Assembly: GCA_033439265.1 (NCBI GenBank)
Contig: JAVTVX010000020.1
Location: 19,672,001-19,736,000 of the forward strand
DNA from: Dillenia suffruticosa
Taxonomy: Eukaryota; Streptophyta; Magnoliopsida; Dilleniales; Dilleniaceae
Direction of reading: 5' to 3'
DNA: 64,000 bases
Below, in pieces: positions 47,355-59,111 of this stretch. Positions within the stretch are counted from its first letter, which is position 1. The number at the start of each line of letters is the position of its first letter. Position numbers and translations under genes: made by a program. The notes beneath the pieces are model-generated. The model ran no database searches. It was not told the origin of the DNA and worked only from the letters and a program-made list of their open reading frames with translations.

Positions 47355-48287
47355 AATCCAGAATTTTTTTTTTCTTTTGAATTATTTTTATTTAATTTTT
47401 TTCTTTTTTGTGTCTAAAAACTCTTCATTCGTTGGTTTATTTCTTATTTTTGATGTACTTATTCTTTATTTTTGTGTTGTCATATTCCCCAAAAAAAAGA
47501 AGGGCCAAAAAAAAGGAGAAAAAAAAAGACCTACAAAAAAAGAGGCCGTGAAAAAAAAAAAGAAGGGTAAAAAAAAAAGAGAAAAAAAAATACCCACAAA
47601 AAAAAGAGAAGAGGCCGTGAAAAAAAAAAAGGCAGTTTTCAAATTTTACAAAATTGATAATTCTCCATTTTGTAATTTTGTTCAAATTTGACAAGTTTTA
47701 AAGTGTTATTACCAAATTTAAATTAGAATTTTCTAAATTTTTTTGGTTGGGTTTGAAATATTTTCTTATTTGTGTACTTACCCAAATTCAAAACTTTCAT
47801 ATTTATTCTCCTTTTATGAACTATTTCCTTATTTGTTCACATTCCTTATTTATCTTATTACTTGACTGTTTCCTTTCTAATTTAGATTTTTTTTTTAAAA
47901 TTTACTACTTTCCTTATTCCTTATTTTTCTCTTTCCTTCTTACTTTTTTTGTTATATTTTCTTCTATATAAGTCATTGAATTTCACAAGACAATTATTTT
48001 TGAATTAAGTTCTCGAGTCCAATAAAAAACTTGACTAAGTGAAGTAGAGTGGTAAAAGGTAATAGATAATTCATTAAAAATAAAAACCAAATACATAGAG
48101 TGAAATAAAAGTGGATTTGAGTGAATCATTATTTTTGAGTGAAATACGTGAGGGAGTGTGGTGAGTTTCTTTCCTATTTTATTCTAACATTGTCTTACAG
48201 ATTCCAATCATAATTCAAAATCAAAAAGATAATATAAGTGGGGAGGTTCAACCACAGGTTGGGTCGAATCTACAACTACATGCATTT
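47355..48287 (+). other. Leader of the gypsy element with lysine-codon-like A-rich repeats
   Basis: Non-coding leader before gag. At 47488-47636 an A-rich tract contains two copies of an ACC..ACAAAAAAA..GAGGCCGTGAAAAAAAAA unit about 75 bases apart. The tract gives a lysine-rich open frame that I regard as chance. Confidence 0.55.
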
Positions 48288-51200
48288 ATGGGGGAGATGA
48301 GACGGATGATGAAGAGGGAGTTAAATCTTATACATGAAAGGTTGGATAAGATGGAAGAGGAGTCGCAAAGGGGGCAACCATCAATAGTGCCGGCCCTCTC
48401 CAAGAGAAATAGGTTTTATCAAAGAGAAACTGAAATTGTGGATGAGTTTGAAGGGGATGGGTTAGAGGAGGAGTTTGATAGGTTATCAGTGGGTAGTCAT
48501 AGGAGACTTGGTCGGAATAGAGAAGTTAATAATCGGGTAGATAACAACTTAGGTAGTATCAAGATGAAAATTTCGTCGTTTCAAGGTACAAGTGATCCCG
48601 AAACATATCTTGAATGGGAAAAAAAGATTGAGTTAGTTTTTGATTGTCACAGCTATTCCGCATTAAAGAAGGTTAAATTTGCTATTATTGAGTTTACTGA
48701 TTATGCAATTGTATGGTGGGATCAATTGTGCATCAATAGACGACGGCATGGGGATCGACCTATTAAAACTTAGGGTGAGATGAAGAAGGTGATGAGACGT
48801 CAATTTGTACCGAGTCATTACTATAGGAATTTATATCTCAAATTGCAGAGTCTCCACCAAGGTAATCGAAGCGTAGATGAGTATTACAAAGAGATGGAGA
48901 TGACTATGATTCGAGCCAATGTGGAAGAAGATAGAGAGGCGACGATGGCTAGATTTTTGAATGGTTTAAATCGGGAGATTGCCAACACGATCGAGCTTCA
49001 CCATTATGTGGAGTTGGATGATTTAGTACATATGGCAATCAAGGTTGAGAGGTAGCTCAAGAGAGGCAACACACGACCAAAACCAGCACCACAGATTCCG
49101 ATTGCAACATCTTGGAGAATGAGCTACCCGAAGAAAAAAGAAAATTCAGCTATCTCCAAAGTTAAACCTGAACATAAAGCAGCTGTTTCTACCAAAGCTT
49201 CTCAAAGTAAGTCAACCCTTACTTTAACTCAATCTAGTAAGATTAAATATTTCAGGTGTCAGGGAAGAGGACATATAGCTAGCCAATATCCAAACAAGCT
49301 AGTTATGGTGATTCGGGAAAATGGTACAATCGAGTCTGAAAATGAAGGTGACATTGATTGTTTGCCTCCATTGGAAGACGTCCCCATCGGAGCTAAGAAG
49401 TATGGGGCCGAACATGGTGAGATGTTAGCACTAGTAACATGTCAAGCCTTAAGTTTACAAGCCAGAGGAGATGAAGAAGAAGTACAACGGGAGAATATCT
49501 TTCACACTTGTTGCCATGTGAAAGACAAGGTATGCATTTTGATTATTGACGGTGGTAGTTTTACTAATGTTGTGAGTACGACTTTAGTGGAAAAACTGAA
49601 TTTGTCGACCACTAAACATTCCCAACCATATAAGCTACAATGGTTGAATGATAGTGGAGAACAAAGCAAGTTGTTGTGCCATTCCAGATTGGGAAATATG
49701 AAGATGAGGTGTTATGTGATGTGGTGCCAATGCAGACTGGGCATATTTTGTTAGGAAGGCTTTGACAATTTGATCGACATGTGCAATATGACGGCTTCAC
49801 CAATAAAATTCATTCATGTTCAACCAACGAAAAATCACTCTAATTCCAATGACACCAAAACAAGTCTATGAAGAGCGAGTGAGGTTGCAAAAATTAAGTG
49901 AGCAACAGAAATAAAAAGATCAAAATGGGTTGAGAGAAGAGAAAAAAGAGAGAAAAGAAGAGAGAAAGGCCGAATTTGGTAAGAAAGAGAAAAAAGAGAA
50001 AAGTTCGGCCAATGAGGTAAAATCCGAGAGAAAACAAAAACATTTCTATGCCAAAACAAGTGAGGTTAAGCGAGCGATACTCTCAAGACGGCCAATGATT
50101 GTACTTATGTACAAGGAATTCTTTTTAAGCACTGACCAACTTAACCCTTCTTTGCCAAATGTTATTGTTTCTCTTTTGCAGGAATTCGAAAATGTGTTTC
50201 CTAAAGAGCTATCCCAAGGTTTGTCACCTATCCGAGGGATTGAATATTAAATCGATTTCATACCCGGTGCATCAATTCCAAACCGTCTAGCATATAGAAG
50301 CAATCCAGAAGAGGCGATGGAGTTTCAAAGACAAGTCTAAGAATTGATGGAAAAAGGGCATGTGAGAGAAAGTATGAGTCCATGTGCAGTTCCAATGATT
50401 TTGGTACCTAAAAAAGATGAGACATGGAGGATGTGTGTTGATTGCCGAGCCATCAATAATATAACGGTAAGATATCGACACCCTATTTCTCATTTAGATG
50501 ACATGTTAGATGAGTTGTATAGTGCTTGTGTGTTTTCTAAAATTGACCTTAAGAGTGGGTATCATCAAATACGAATGAAAGAAGGAAATGAATGGAAAAC
50601 AACATTTAAAACTAAATATGGGTTGTATGAGTGGTTAGTTATGCTCTTTGGATTAACCAATGCTCTTAGTACATTCATGCGCTTAATGAATCATGTTTTG
50701 CGTGCTTTTATTGGTAAATTCGTAGTGTTTATGTTTATGATATTTTGATATATAGCAAAAGTTTGCAAGATCATATCTCACATTTGTATTCGGTTTTGGA
50801 TATACTTAGAAAAGAAAATTTATATGCTAACCTCAAAAAGTGTACCTTATGCACTGACAAGCTTGTTTTTCTAGGTTTTGTTGTGAGTGTTAAAGGTATT
50901 GAGGTGAATGAAAAGAAGATCAAAGCCATCCAAGAATGGCCGACCTCCTCCAATATAGGTGATGTTAGAAGTTTTCATAGGCTTGCTAGTTTTTACAGGA
51001 GGTTCGTGAAAAATTTTAGCACTATCGTTGCACCGCTTACACAAGTCATCAAAAAAAATGTTGCATTTTAATGGAGTGAAGAGCAAGAGAAGGCATTTTA
51101 ACTTATTAAACATAAGCTTACTATGCACCTTTACTTGCTTTACCTAACTTTTCTAAAACATTTGAAATTGAATGTGATACTTCTGGTGTAGGTATAGCCG

Positions 51201-52862
51201 CTATTCTTATACAGGATGAAAGATCACTTGCGTACATTAACGAGAAGTTAAGCAGGGTTGCACTTAACTATCCCACCTATGACAAAGAATTATACGCCTT
51301 GGTTCGAGCTTTGGAGACATGACAACACTATTTGTGGTCGAAAAAATTTGTGATTTGTACGGATCATGAATTCTTGAAACATTTGAAAAGTCAACATAAA
51401 TTGAATAAAAGACATGCTCGATGGATGGAATTCATCGAAACTTTTCCTTATATCATTCGATATAAACAAGGTAAGGAGAATGTAGTTGCAGATGTACTTT
51501 CATGCAGGTATGCCTTAATCTCTACTATTGATACTAAATTTTTTGGTTATGAGCATATTAAAAAACTTTATTATGATGACCACGATTTTGGAAAAATTTA
51601 TAGTGCTTGTGAAAAATCTGCAGAGAGCAAATTCTAAAAGTATGAGAACTTTTGTTTAGAGAAAATAAGTTATGCGTGTCAAATTGTTCATTGAGAGATT
51701 TGTTAGTTCGACAATCTCATAGTTGAGGGTTAATGGGATATTTTGGAGTCCCCAAAACCTTGGTAATTTTACAAGAGCACTTTTATTGGCCACACATGAA
51801 ACGAGACATTGAGAGATTTTGTGGTAAATGTATTATCTGTAGGCAAGCTAAATCTAGAGTTCAACTTAATGGTCTTTACACACCCCTACCTATTCTTGGT
51901 TCACCTTGGATTGACATTTCGATGGATTTTGTTTTGAGTTTATCTAAAAATAAATATGGACGGGATTCGATCTTTGTGGTTGTAGATCGATTTTCTAAGA
52001 TAACTCATTTTATTCCTTGTCATAAGTCTAACAATACTTCTCATATTGCGAATTTATTCTTTAGGGAGATTGTGAGGTTACATGGGATGTCTAGAATAAT
52101 CGTTTTAGATCGGGATGCTAAATTTCTGAGTTACTTTTGGAAGATATTATGGGGAAAGTTAGGAACGAAACTTCTATTTTCAATAACTTGTCATCCTCAA
52201 ACCGATGGTCAAACAGAAGTAGTAATAGGATTTTATTCGCTTTGTTGAGAACTATCATTAGTAAAAATATTAAAACTTGGGAAGAATATTTGCCACATGT
52301 TGAGTTTGCATATAATCGTACTGTTCACTTTACTACTAAATTTTCACCGTTTGAAATTGTTTATGGTTTTAATCCTTTAACTCTTTTGGATTTTTTACCT
52401 TTACCTATTTCTGAGCAAGTGAATTCAGATGGTAAGAAAAAGATAGAATTTATGAAGTAATTTCACGAGAAAGTACGGTTCAATATAGAGAGGAGGACCA
52501 AACAATACATCAAGCAAGCTAACAAGGGACGTCACAAGTTGATTTTTGAACCCGGTGATTTGGTTTGGTTACACATGCGGAAGGAAAGATTTCCAGCACG
52601 GAGACGTTCCAAGTTGTTGCCCCGAGGAGATGGTCCTTTTCAAGTGCTAGAACTGATCAACGACAATGCTTATAGACTTAATTTACCAGGTGAGTATAAT
52701 ATTAGTGCTACTTTCAATATTGCTGACTTGAGTCCTTTTGATGTAGGTGATGATTTGAGAACAAATCCTTCTCAAAAGGAGGGGAATGATGAGATCATCA
52801 AGATTGTAAAGAATTCACAAGATCCAACTCAAGTTCCAGTTGGGCCGGTGACAAAGGTCTAA
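48288..52862 (+). pseudogene. gag-pol remnants of the gypsy element
   Basis: Order gag, protease, RT, RNase H, integrase. Visible landmarks: gag WEKKIELVFDCHSYS and NLYLKLQSLHQGNRSVDEYY; a zinc-knuckle region YFRCQGRGHIASQ (about 49250); protease [31 protein letters not shown] and [13 protein letters not shown]; integrase zinc-binding [11 protein letters not shown] and core [28 protein letters not shown]. It belongs to a well-known plant Ty3/gypsy group. It is broken several times and is treated as a fossil. Confidence 0.85.
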
Positions 52863-53071
52863 GTTAAAAGATTAGAAAAAACACTGAATAACTTAATTCA
52901 GAGGTTTTACAATAGAAATTGGAGTCCAAATAAATAAAGAATCAAAACGGGTCTCTCTCTATTTTCTCCCCCTAATCTCTCTCCTTCTCTTGATCTCATT
53001 CTCTCTTCCTCTCTTTCTTTAGTTGGTCCATGACAAATTGGTATCAGAGCACACGATTCTTGGTATAATCC

Positions 53072-53728
53072 ATGGCGGAAGATGATTGGAGCAAAAGAAT
53101 TGACGCTATTATGGCACGCATTGATGACAAATTCAACATTATAATGAAAAGGTTTGGTATCAATGAACATATCCAAACTTTGGTAGAAAAAAAGCAAGAA
53201 AATGAAAAGATATTGGAAAGCAACAAAACAAATCAAATGGTAGAAGACACAATGCCAAAATTTATGGAAAAACAAGGTATTGAATCACTTTCTAAACCCC
53301 TCATTTTATCTACTCCTAGTGAAGAAATGTTGAGAGTAGAAGAATTTCAAATGTTCAAGAAAGAAGGATCTTGCATGATCAAGAAAGAAGGATCTCAAAT
53401 GTTCAAGAAAGAAGGATCTTGCATGATCAAGAAAGAAGGATCTTGCATGATCAAGAAAGAAGGGTCTTGCATGATCAATAAAGAAGAGTTTTGCATGTCC
53501 AAGAAAGAAGTTGTTAATGATGGGTTCTTGTCAATTCCTAAGGTTGAATTTTCGGTATTCATCGGACAAAATTTTTCACCAAGAAAAAGTTCAAGAAAAG
53601 TGTCTTTCAAGCTTCTTCACCTCTATTTTTCTCCAACCATTCTTATTGCAACTCAAATTTCATACATTGTTCGTCTCCATCACCTTATCTCTCAACACAA
53701 ATGCAAATCTTGGTTCAAGATTCATTGA
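53072..53728 (+). CDS. Orphan repeat protein of the small LTR element (218 codons)
   Basis: The frame starts 21 bases after the primer site (MAEDDWSKRIDAIM). The first 70 residues or so are charged and helical in character (KRFGINEHIQTLVEKKQENE), rather like the start of some plant gag proteins. Residues of about 96-148 are six or seven copies of an 8-residue unit, KKEGSCMI and variants, each coded by 24 bp. The rest has no recognised domain, and no zinc knuckle or capsid motif is visible. It may be a decayed or minimal gag-like protein, or a fragment of a captured gene. No function is claimed. Confidence 0.45.
   Translation: MAEDDWSKRIDAIMARIDDKFNIIMKRFGINEHIQTLVEKKQENEKILESNKTNQMVEDTMPKFMEKQGIESLSKPLILSTPSEEMLRVEEFQMFKKEGSCMIKKEGSQMFKKEGSCMIKKEGSCMIKKEGSCMINKEEFCMSKKEVVNDGFLSIPKVEFSVFIGQNFSPRKSSRKVSFKLLHLYFSPTILIATQISYIVRLHHLISQHKCKSWFKIH
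53357..53513 (+). repeat. 24-bp coding tandem repeat, six full units and one partial
   Basis: The unit is close to AAGAAAGAAGGATCTTGCAT plus ATC. Five early units are nearly identical, one has CAAATG in place of TGCATG, and the last two are more diverged. Because the unit is a multiple of three, gain or loss of units keeps the frame. Confidence 0.9.
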
Positions 53729-53807
53729 TTCAAGATTCATTGATTCAAGATCTTAATTCTTGGTTTTCCATCCTTGAGGACAAGAATGTATTCAAGGGGG
53801 GAAGTAT

Positions 53808-54099
53808 TGTAACAACTACTAACCATAGGGTTAGTAGTTAATCATAGTCAATAGAAATAGTTAGTGATTAATTATAATTGTTAGATTGGTTAGTAGTTAA
53901 CAAGTTGGTTAGTAATAGAATTAGTATAAATAGTAGTCTTTACAACATATAATGGATATATTGAAATACTATTGAAATCTCTCTCTCTTGTATTCTCTTT
54001 CTCTCTAAATCTCTCTCTCTCTCTATTTTCTCCCCCTAATCTCTCTCCTTCTCTTGATCTCATTCTCTCTTCCTCTCTTTCTTTAGTTGGTCCGTGACA
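53808..54099 (+). repeat. Right LTR of the small element
   Basis: Begins TGTAACAACTACTAACC and ends TTGGTCCGTGACA. An 11-bp perfect inverted repeat, AACTACTAACC / GGTTAGTAGTT (53814-53824 and 53829-53839) with a 4-base loop, sits near its start. A TATA-like GTATAAATAG is at 53929-53938, and a long CT-rich part fills 53979-54085. Confidence 0.85.
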
Positions 54100-54287
54100 A
54101 ATTGTAAATTATCAGCGACGAATTACCGATTGAATTTTTAGCGACGGAAATAATTCCGTCACTAATTTATGTCGCTAATCGCTCGTTAAAAAATCCGACA
54201 TTAATTCGTCATAAATCTATCGTTATTACCGATAAATATATTTCTGTCGGTAATTTTCTATCGCTAAAGTCGTGTTTTCTCGTAGTG
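54100..54287 (-). mobile_element. CACTA (En/Spm-type) transposon end
   Basis: The reverse complement starts CACTACGAGAAAACACGACT at 54287 and continues with subterminal repeats of the TTTAGCGACGGA / ATTACCGACAGAA kind in both orientations (for example TTTTTAGCGACGGAAATAAT at 54137 and TTCCGTCACTAA at 54151). CACTA plus TTTAGCGACGG repeats are the hallmark of plant CACTA elements. Only one end is present; the left side is cut at 54099 by the LTR element. Confidence 0.8.
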
Positions 54288-55147
54288 AGAGATCCCAAAA
54301 ATTAGCAAAATGTTTCATGTTAATTCTCTTGATTCTCAATGTCGTCCTTCCTACTTTTTTATCTTTAACATGTATAACTTGTCTTGCGCCAGGTTTACAA
54401 ATCGGTTTTCATATATACAATTTCTATTATTAATAATAAAAGTTCTCTCCCATTTTCTTGAAAAATAGGGAAATTTCCATTCGCAGATGATAGAAAAATA
54501 ACATCTCTCTCCATAACTTGTAAAACTTCCATAATTGAGAATGATAACGACTTTCAAAATAATACTTTTGTTTTATATCTTGTAAATGAGAAACCATTGA
54601 TGAGATGTCTTACTTCAAGATTGCTTTTAGCTTTAGACCAAGGGGTCTTCTAGGAAAACAAAATGGTAGTTTGGTTCTGTGTGATGTAAAGAAATTACAA
54701 CTAGTTCTATGGTATCAATAAAAGTCAATTTGCTGATGAGAGAGAGAGAAACCATTGATTGCGATGTTATACTTCCAACTGAATGCTATGTCACGAGGAT
54801 TTTTAATGTGATTCATATTTCATGAATCTAATTTAAATGCTAACTATATTAGAATTTTTTTGTTGGCCTGGTTTTAAAAATTAGGCTGGTCAAATTTTTT
54901 CAAGATAATTTAAAATTTCACTTTATTTTTGATCTAAAAATATATTGCAAAACGTTATTCAAACTAGATTTGAACATAATTTCTGAATCTCAATCTTAGA
55001 CCAACTTTTTATTTATTATATACGCTCTTTACATTCGTCCCGAATCTAGATAACTTTGTGAGGCCATTTATGCTTTTCTTCCCTATTCAAGAATTCCTTT
55101 ATATATAATTATAATGAGTCAAACTTTTTAACTTGCATAAAATATGG
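54288..55147. other. Intergenic spacer
   Basis: No gene is recognised. A 68-codon minus-strand frame (54351-54557) has no family features. A short GA run lies at 54738-54749. Confidence 0.45.
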
Positions 55148-57355
55148 AACAAGCGCCACTGCGCTCTTCTTCGCGCAAACCAGCGCGAATCTGCGCGAGC
55201 CAGTGCGAGCCCAGCGCGAGCTAGTGCGAGCCCAGCGTGAGCAGCACGCGATCGGCGTGCGACCCCAGCGCGCCTCAGCATGCCCTAGCACGAGCCAGCG
55301 TGCACTCCAGCGCGCGATCCACTGCTCCAGCACGCCCCAGCACGAGCGCGAGCGCTCCAGCGTGCGACCCACAGCGAGAGGAGCACACGATCCAGCTTGC
55401 GAGTGCGCTTCAGCGAACGAGCCAGCGTCAGCACGAGCGCGAGCACGCTCCAGCGCGCGATCCGGCTTGCCAGGCCCGCCAGCCCATCAGCCCGCGCCCC
55501 ACGGCCCGCGACGGCCCATGACAGTCCGTGAGCATCTGCGAAGGTTTTAGACCAAACCAACAGGCGAACGAAAGCTAGATCTGAGATCCGAAGAATCCTA
55601 GATGAGAGAAATGAAATCTCTTCAACTCTTGAATAAACTTTGTTAAATTAGGTAGCATTAGTTGGTTTTAGCTTAAGATTTATTTTGAATTTTGGTTATT
55701 TACTTATAAATAGAATGAAATTGATGACAGTGAAGTTGTTTATAAATTGAGGAATTTAGGGTTTGTACGAATTTAAGAAAAACGATAAACCCTGAAATAG
55801 TCGAGAATTGATGAAAATCGTGATGACTTTATTAGGTTGGCTATTTTGGTGATTCGATTGAAGGGAACATTACTTTACGTATTGTGGTTTTATTGGGGAG
55901 TGCGCTATCCTCCCCAAAATCTGTGAGTGGGATTTATTTCAATGCTTTTGTTTAATATGTAAATCCTGTTTTATAACATTTTGGTAATGAGTATGATTTG
56001 TCGTATACTTGAAATGTTTTGACTGGTTTTAAAATTGATTTTTGTGAACCGATGGAGTGTCCAAAAACAGTGTTGAAATATAGAAATCATGCATCAACGT
56101 GTTAAAATGTATAATGTGCCATTTTATGCTATATGTTACATTGGTTTATGAACCTGATTTCGGCACATTTTGATATGATATTGGTTTTGGCATTGAGAGC
56201 TTTGATATGTATTGTTCCGTAACTACAAAGGACACCGTGAGAGACGCTTTGGTGGTGTCCGGATATGCCTAGGTCTGGGGTATCCCACGAGTTGTCGTGA
56301 TTTGATTATCGATACGGTACTAGCCAGGTTGAACCCGAAAGGGGGAGGATTTGGATTTGGATTGGATATCCTCTCCAAGTCTAGCACCTGGACGAGATTC
56401 GTCGCCAACGCCGGGGTAGAGAGCACTTTAAATAAACTTGCATATAACACTCTCGGTGCGCCTGTCATAGGTCACGGTAGACCTCTGCCAGGACATTTTC
56501 GGCTAGCAGCTCTATGATTTTAAATGATGGTACTTTGGATGCATATTTGACTTCAAAATGCGTGAAATGATATATTGTTGAAATGAAAAGCATGATGATT
56601 TGAAATATGATTTATATACTTATATTTTGACACTCCAGCTTCACACTTCATATTTGACGATTGCATTGACCTACTCACTCACTGAGTATTCTTTCCCGAG
56701 TACTCACCCCTCATTTCCCTTTTGTTTCAGAGATAGTATTTGACAAGGAGTGTCGCTTTTAGGACGCTCAGTATCTTTGGGAGATCAGGCCTGGACTTGA
56801 GGAGTCATTGTGTGTTTCCGTTGCAAAAAATTTGTATTGGTGATGTATATGTATTTTGAGGTCTATAGATGACCATTTTTATAATTCTGGGATGACTGTA
56901 TAAATATGAACATTTAAATTGTGGAACTCTCATGTCACTGCATGACATTACATTGAGACATTTCTTTTTCGTTGCGTCTGTATTTGGGAATGTGTCATGT
57001 CTTAGAAGTGTCCTCTAAAATCGCTCGGTGCCTCCTCTAAATCATAGGAGGGGTGACTGGCGGCTGTCCATGCCTTTGATGGGGGCATGGCAGTAGAGGT
57101 CTGTGGTTAGGACTGTGGAGAATTGTTTGTTAGCCTTGCGTTGCCCTGGATTGTGCAGTATGAATGATCTGGTTTGTTGTTGAGGATAATTTATACATTT
57201 TGAGGCTGGGATGGCTTCTTTTGGACAGGTAACAGGTTTATTTTAATATGGGAGACCTCCGATATATGGGGAGGTTCTGCCCGATTTTTTGTAAAAATAC
57301 AGCCGGCATCCAGGGTAACGGGCGGCTGCTCACGCTCCAGGTTTGGGGCGTGACA
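55148..57355 (+). repeat. Left LTR of the Tekay element (start missing)
   Basis: It ends in GGGGCGTGACA next to the primer site. From the first bases (AAGCGCCACTGC) it matches the right LTR from about 62378 onward at high identity. The first part (55150-55500) is a GC-rich array of AGCGCGAGCC-type units; the rest is AT-rich. Confidence 0.9.
55150..55510. repeat. GC-rich AGCGCGAGCC-type array in the Tekay LTR
   Basis: Short units of 9-13 bp such as CAGCGCGAGC, CCAGCGTGAG and CAGCACGAGC recur more than twenty times. The same array is at 62395-62730 in the right LTR with some unit changes. Serine, alanine and arginine-rich frames on both strands are by-products of this repeat. Confidence 0.8.
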
Positions 57356-57684
57356 GTTGGATTGGTATCAGAGCGACTTGGTTAAGAGCTATGTAGGAAG
57401 AGAGTCTTGGAAACATTCCCAAATATGTTGGTTTTTAAAGTTCTCAATGCATGAGAGTTTCATACAGTCATGAAGTCCCAGTGCATGGTCATAGGCATAT
57501 GAGTTCATCTATTTTAGGGGGTTAGATACGGTTGTATCTAACCTAACATGTTATATTATTCTCCTATTGAACTAAGAATTTCATTCTTTTGTGAGGGTAG
57601 CCATGCTATGATTAGTCCAGAAAATTCTTGAACCGTGCCTATTCTTTTTCTGATACTTAATAAGCATCTTTCGCTTGCAGAATT

Positions 57685-59078
57685 ATGCCACCTAGACGTG
57701 GAAGGAGAGGTGCTAGATTCGTATCGCTTGAGGGTTTGTTAGTGCCAGATGCACCTCGGGCACCCGAGACCCCACGAGTACCAGAGGACTTAGACGAGCC
57801 AGAGGATCGTACCTCGACTCGCGTGCCGCCACCGGCACCTACTCAGCTAGCTGCTCAGGCTGAGACTCCGTACCCACACTCGACGCCTTTAGGCAGGTGT
57901 ACGAGTGGTACGCTTCACATGGGGTCCAGATTCTGCCCCCACCACCTCCTACAGCGGCGCCTACACCTGCAGCAGCGCCAATTCCTACAGCACCGGTTCC
58001 ACCACCGGTTGCCAGTCCTTCTACTTTGTCCGAGCTGAGTGAGACTACATCGGCTATTCTTAGACGGGTACATGAGCTGACTCAGTTGGTTAAGGAGGCC
58101 CGTCAGCTAGGGTGCACAGATTTTGCAGGGCTTGGTGATGCTGCGGCAGCCAAGCATTGGATCAATCGCACCCGCAAGATTCTGACCGATCTGGGGATTG
58201 GAGAGGAGGTCTGCCTGAAAGTGGCAGAGCGATTATTAGAGGGAGAGGCCCTCTCATGGTGGGAGGCCCTCACTGACGAGGCGATAGAGCCACTGCGGTG
58301 GGACGACTTCTTTCGGGAGTTTGACCGCAGATTTTTCCCACTATACCAGTAGGACCAGATGAGGTCAGAGTTGGGACGGCTTACACAGGGGTCCAGATCT
58401 GTCTCGGAGTATGAGGCAGACATGTGGAGACTTGCTGCATTTATACCAGATCTGACACACCTCAGTATTTGCGCTTCAAATTTGAGGACGGTCTTAGCGT
58501 CAGCATAAAGTGATATATGACTGTTACTCCACAGTTTACACTGGCTGAGTGATAGACTCTGCTCACCGCGCGGAGACTTTGGTCCGCGCTGAGATTAGGC
58601 AGAGAGAGAGCAGAGAGCAGAAGAAAAAGAAGGATAAGTCTCATTTTGCGGAGAATTCCAAGAGAGGCAGGGGATCCAGTTCGCATAGAGGCGGATTTGG
58701 ATCTGGATTTTCTGAGCTGGGACGGGGACAGTACTCCCAGGGGTTTAGACAGCCCGCACCGACTCACCCTGCACAGTTTACTACTCAATGGCACCCTTAT
58801 TGCCGCAGGTGCAGTCAGTCCCATCCGAGCGGAGCTTGTTTAGTGACGGTCACTTGCTTCCACTGTGGGAAGCCGGGGCATATTAGGAGTTCTTGCCCTG
58901 AGTTAGGACTCGGAGCACAGAGTTCACTGAGCCGCACTAGTACTCTTCGTATGGACAGCAGGGGCAGCCTGCTCGGCCAGCAGTTTCTACTCCCAGGGTG
59001 ACCACTGGGAGTAACACAGTGCAGACTCAGGCACGACAGCAGCCTAAGACTCAGGCCCGGGTTTATGCCATGACGCAT
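57685..59078 (+). pseudogene. gag remnant of the Tekay element
   Basis: It starts MPPRRGRRGAR, a typical basic start of plant Tekay gag. The capsid part includes AAAKHWINRTRKILTDLGI and the LSWWEAL motif (near 58250), and a CCHC zinc knuckle CFHCGKPGHIRSSC lies at about 58857-58898. It is broken in a few places and treated as a fossil. Confidence 0.85.
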
Positions 59079-59111
59079 GAGGACGCCCAGGCGAACCCCG
59101 ACATCATCATG

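Larger units (their letters stand above)
46578..52950 (+). mobile_element. Ty3/gypsy retrotransposon fossil next to the tail of a related copy
   Basis: Bases 46578-46740 are the end of a gypsy pol gene plus 3' UTR. They match 52797-52945 of this same element closely (AAGAATTCACAAGATC..., AAATAAATAAAGAATCAAAA). An LTR follows, ending at 47339 with TTCACATCA, then the initiator-Met primer site TGGTATCAGAGTC (47342-47354). After a leader come gag (about 48288-49300), protease (near 49540), reverse transcriptase (50344-51070), RNase H (near 51160-51530) and integrase (51733-52460), ending near 52862. The 3' LTR is missing; a different small element joins at about 52950. The gypsy lineage is left open because no chromodomain was recognised. 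It is broken, with perhaps ten or so breaks. Confidence 0.85.
52951..54099 (+). mobile_element. Small non-autonomous LTR element
   Basis: The right LTR is 53808-54099 (292 bp, TGTAACAA...GTGACA). The left LTR is present only as its last 85 bases or so (52951-53035), nearly identical to the end of the right one. The initiator-Met primer site TGGTATCAGAGC is at 53039-53050 and a polypurine tract CAAGGGGGGAAG at 53793-53804. The interior is only 772 bp and holds one open frame (53072-53728) but no protease, RT or integrase, so it must depend on another element. The left side joins the gypsy element within a TC-rich tract. The near-identity of the shared LTR part suggests that it is young. Confidence 0.85.

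Noticed and set aside
55099-55560. Overlapping open frames on both strands, rich in A, R, S and W
   Set aside because: They arise from the GC-rich AGCGCGAGCC array in the Tekay LTR. The same set recurs at 62162-62886.
56212-56517. A 101-codon frame (and its twin at 63440-63751) of balanced composition
   Set aside because: It lies inside both LTR copies and shows no known domain. LTRs of this length often have chance frames.
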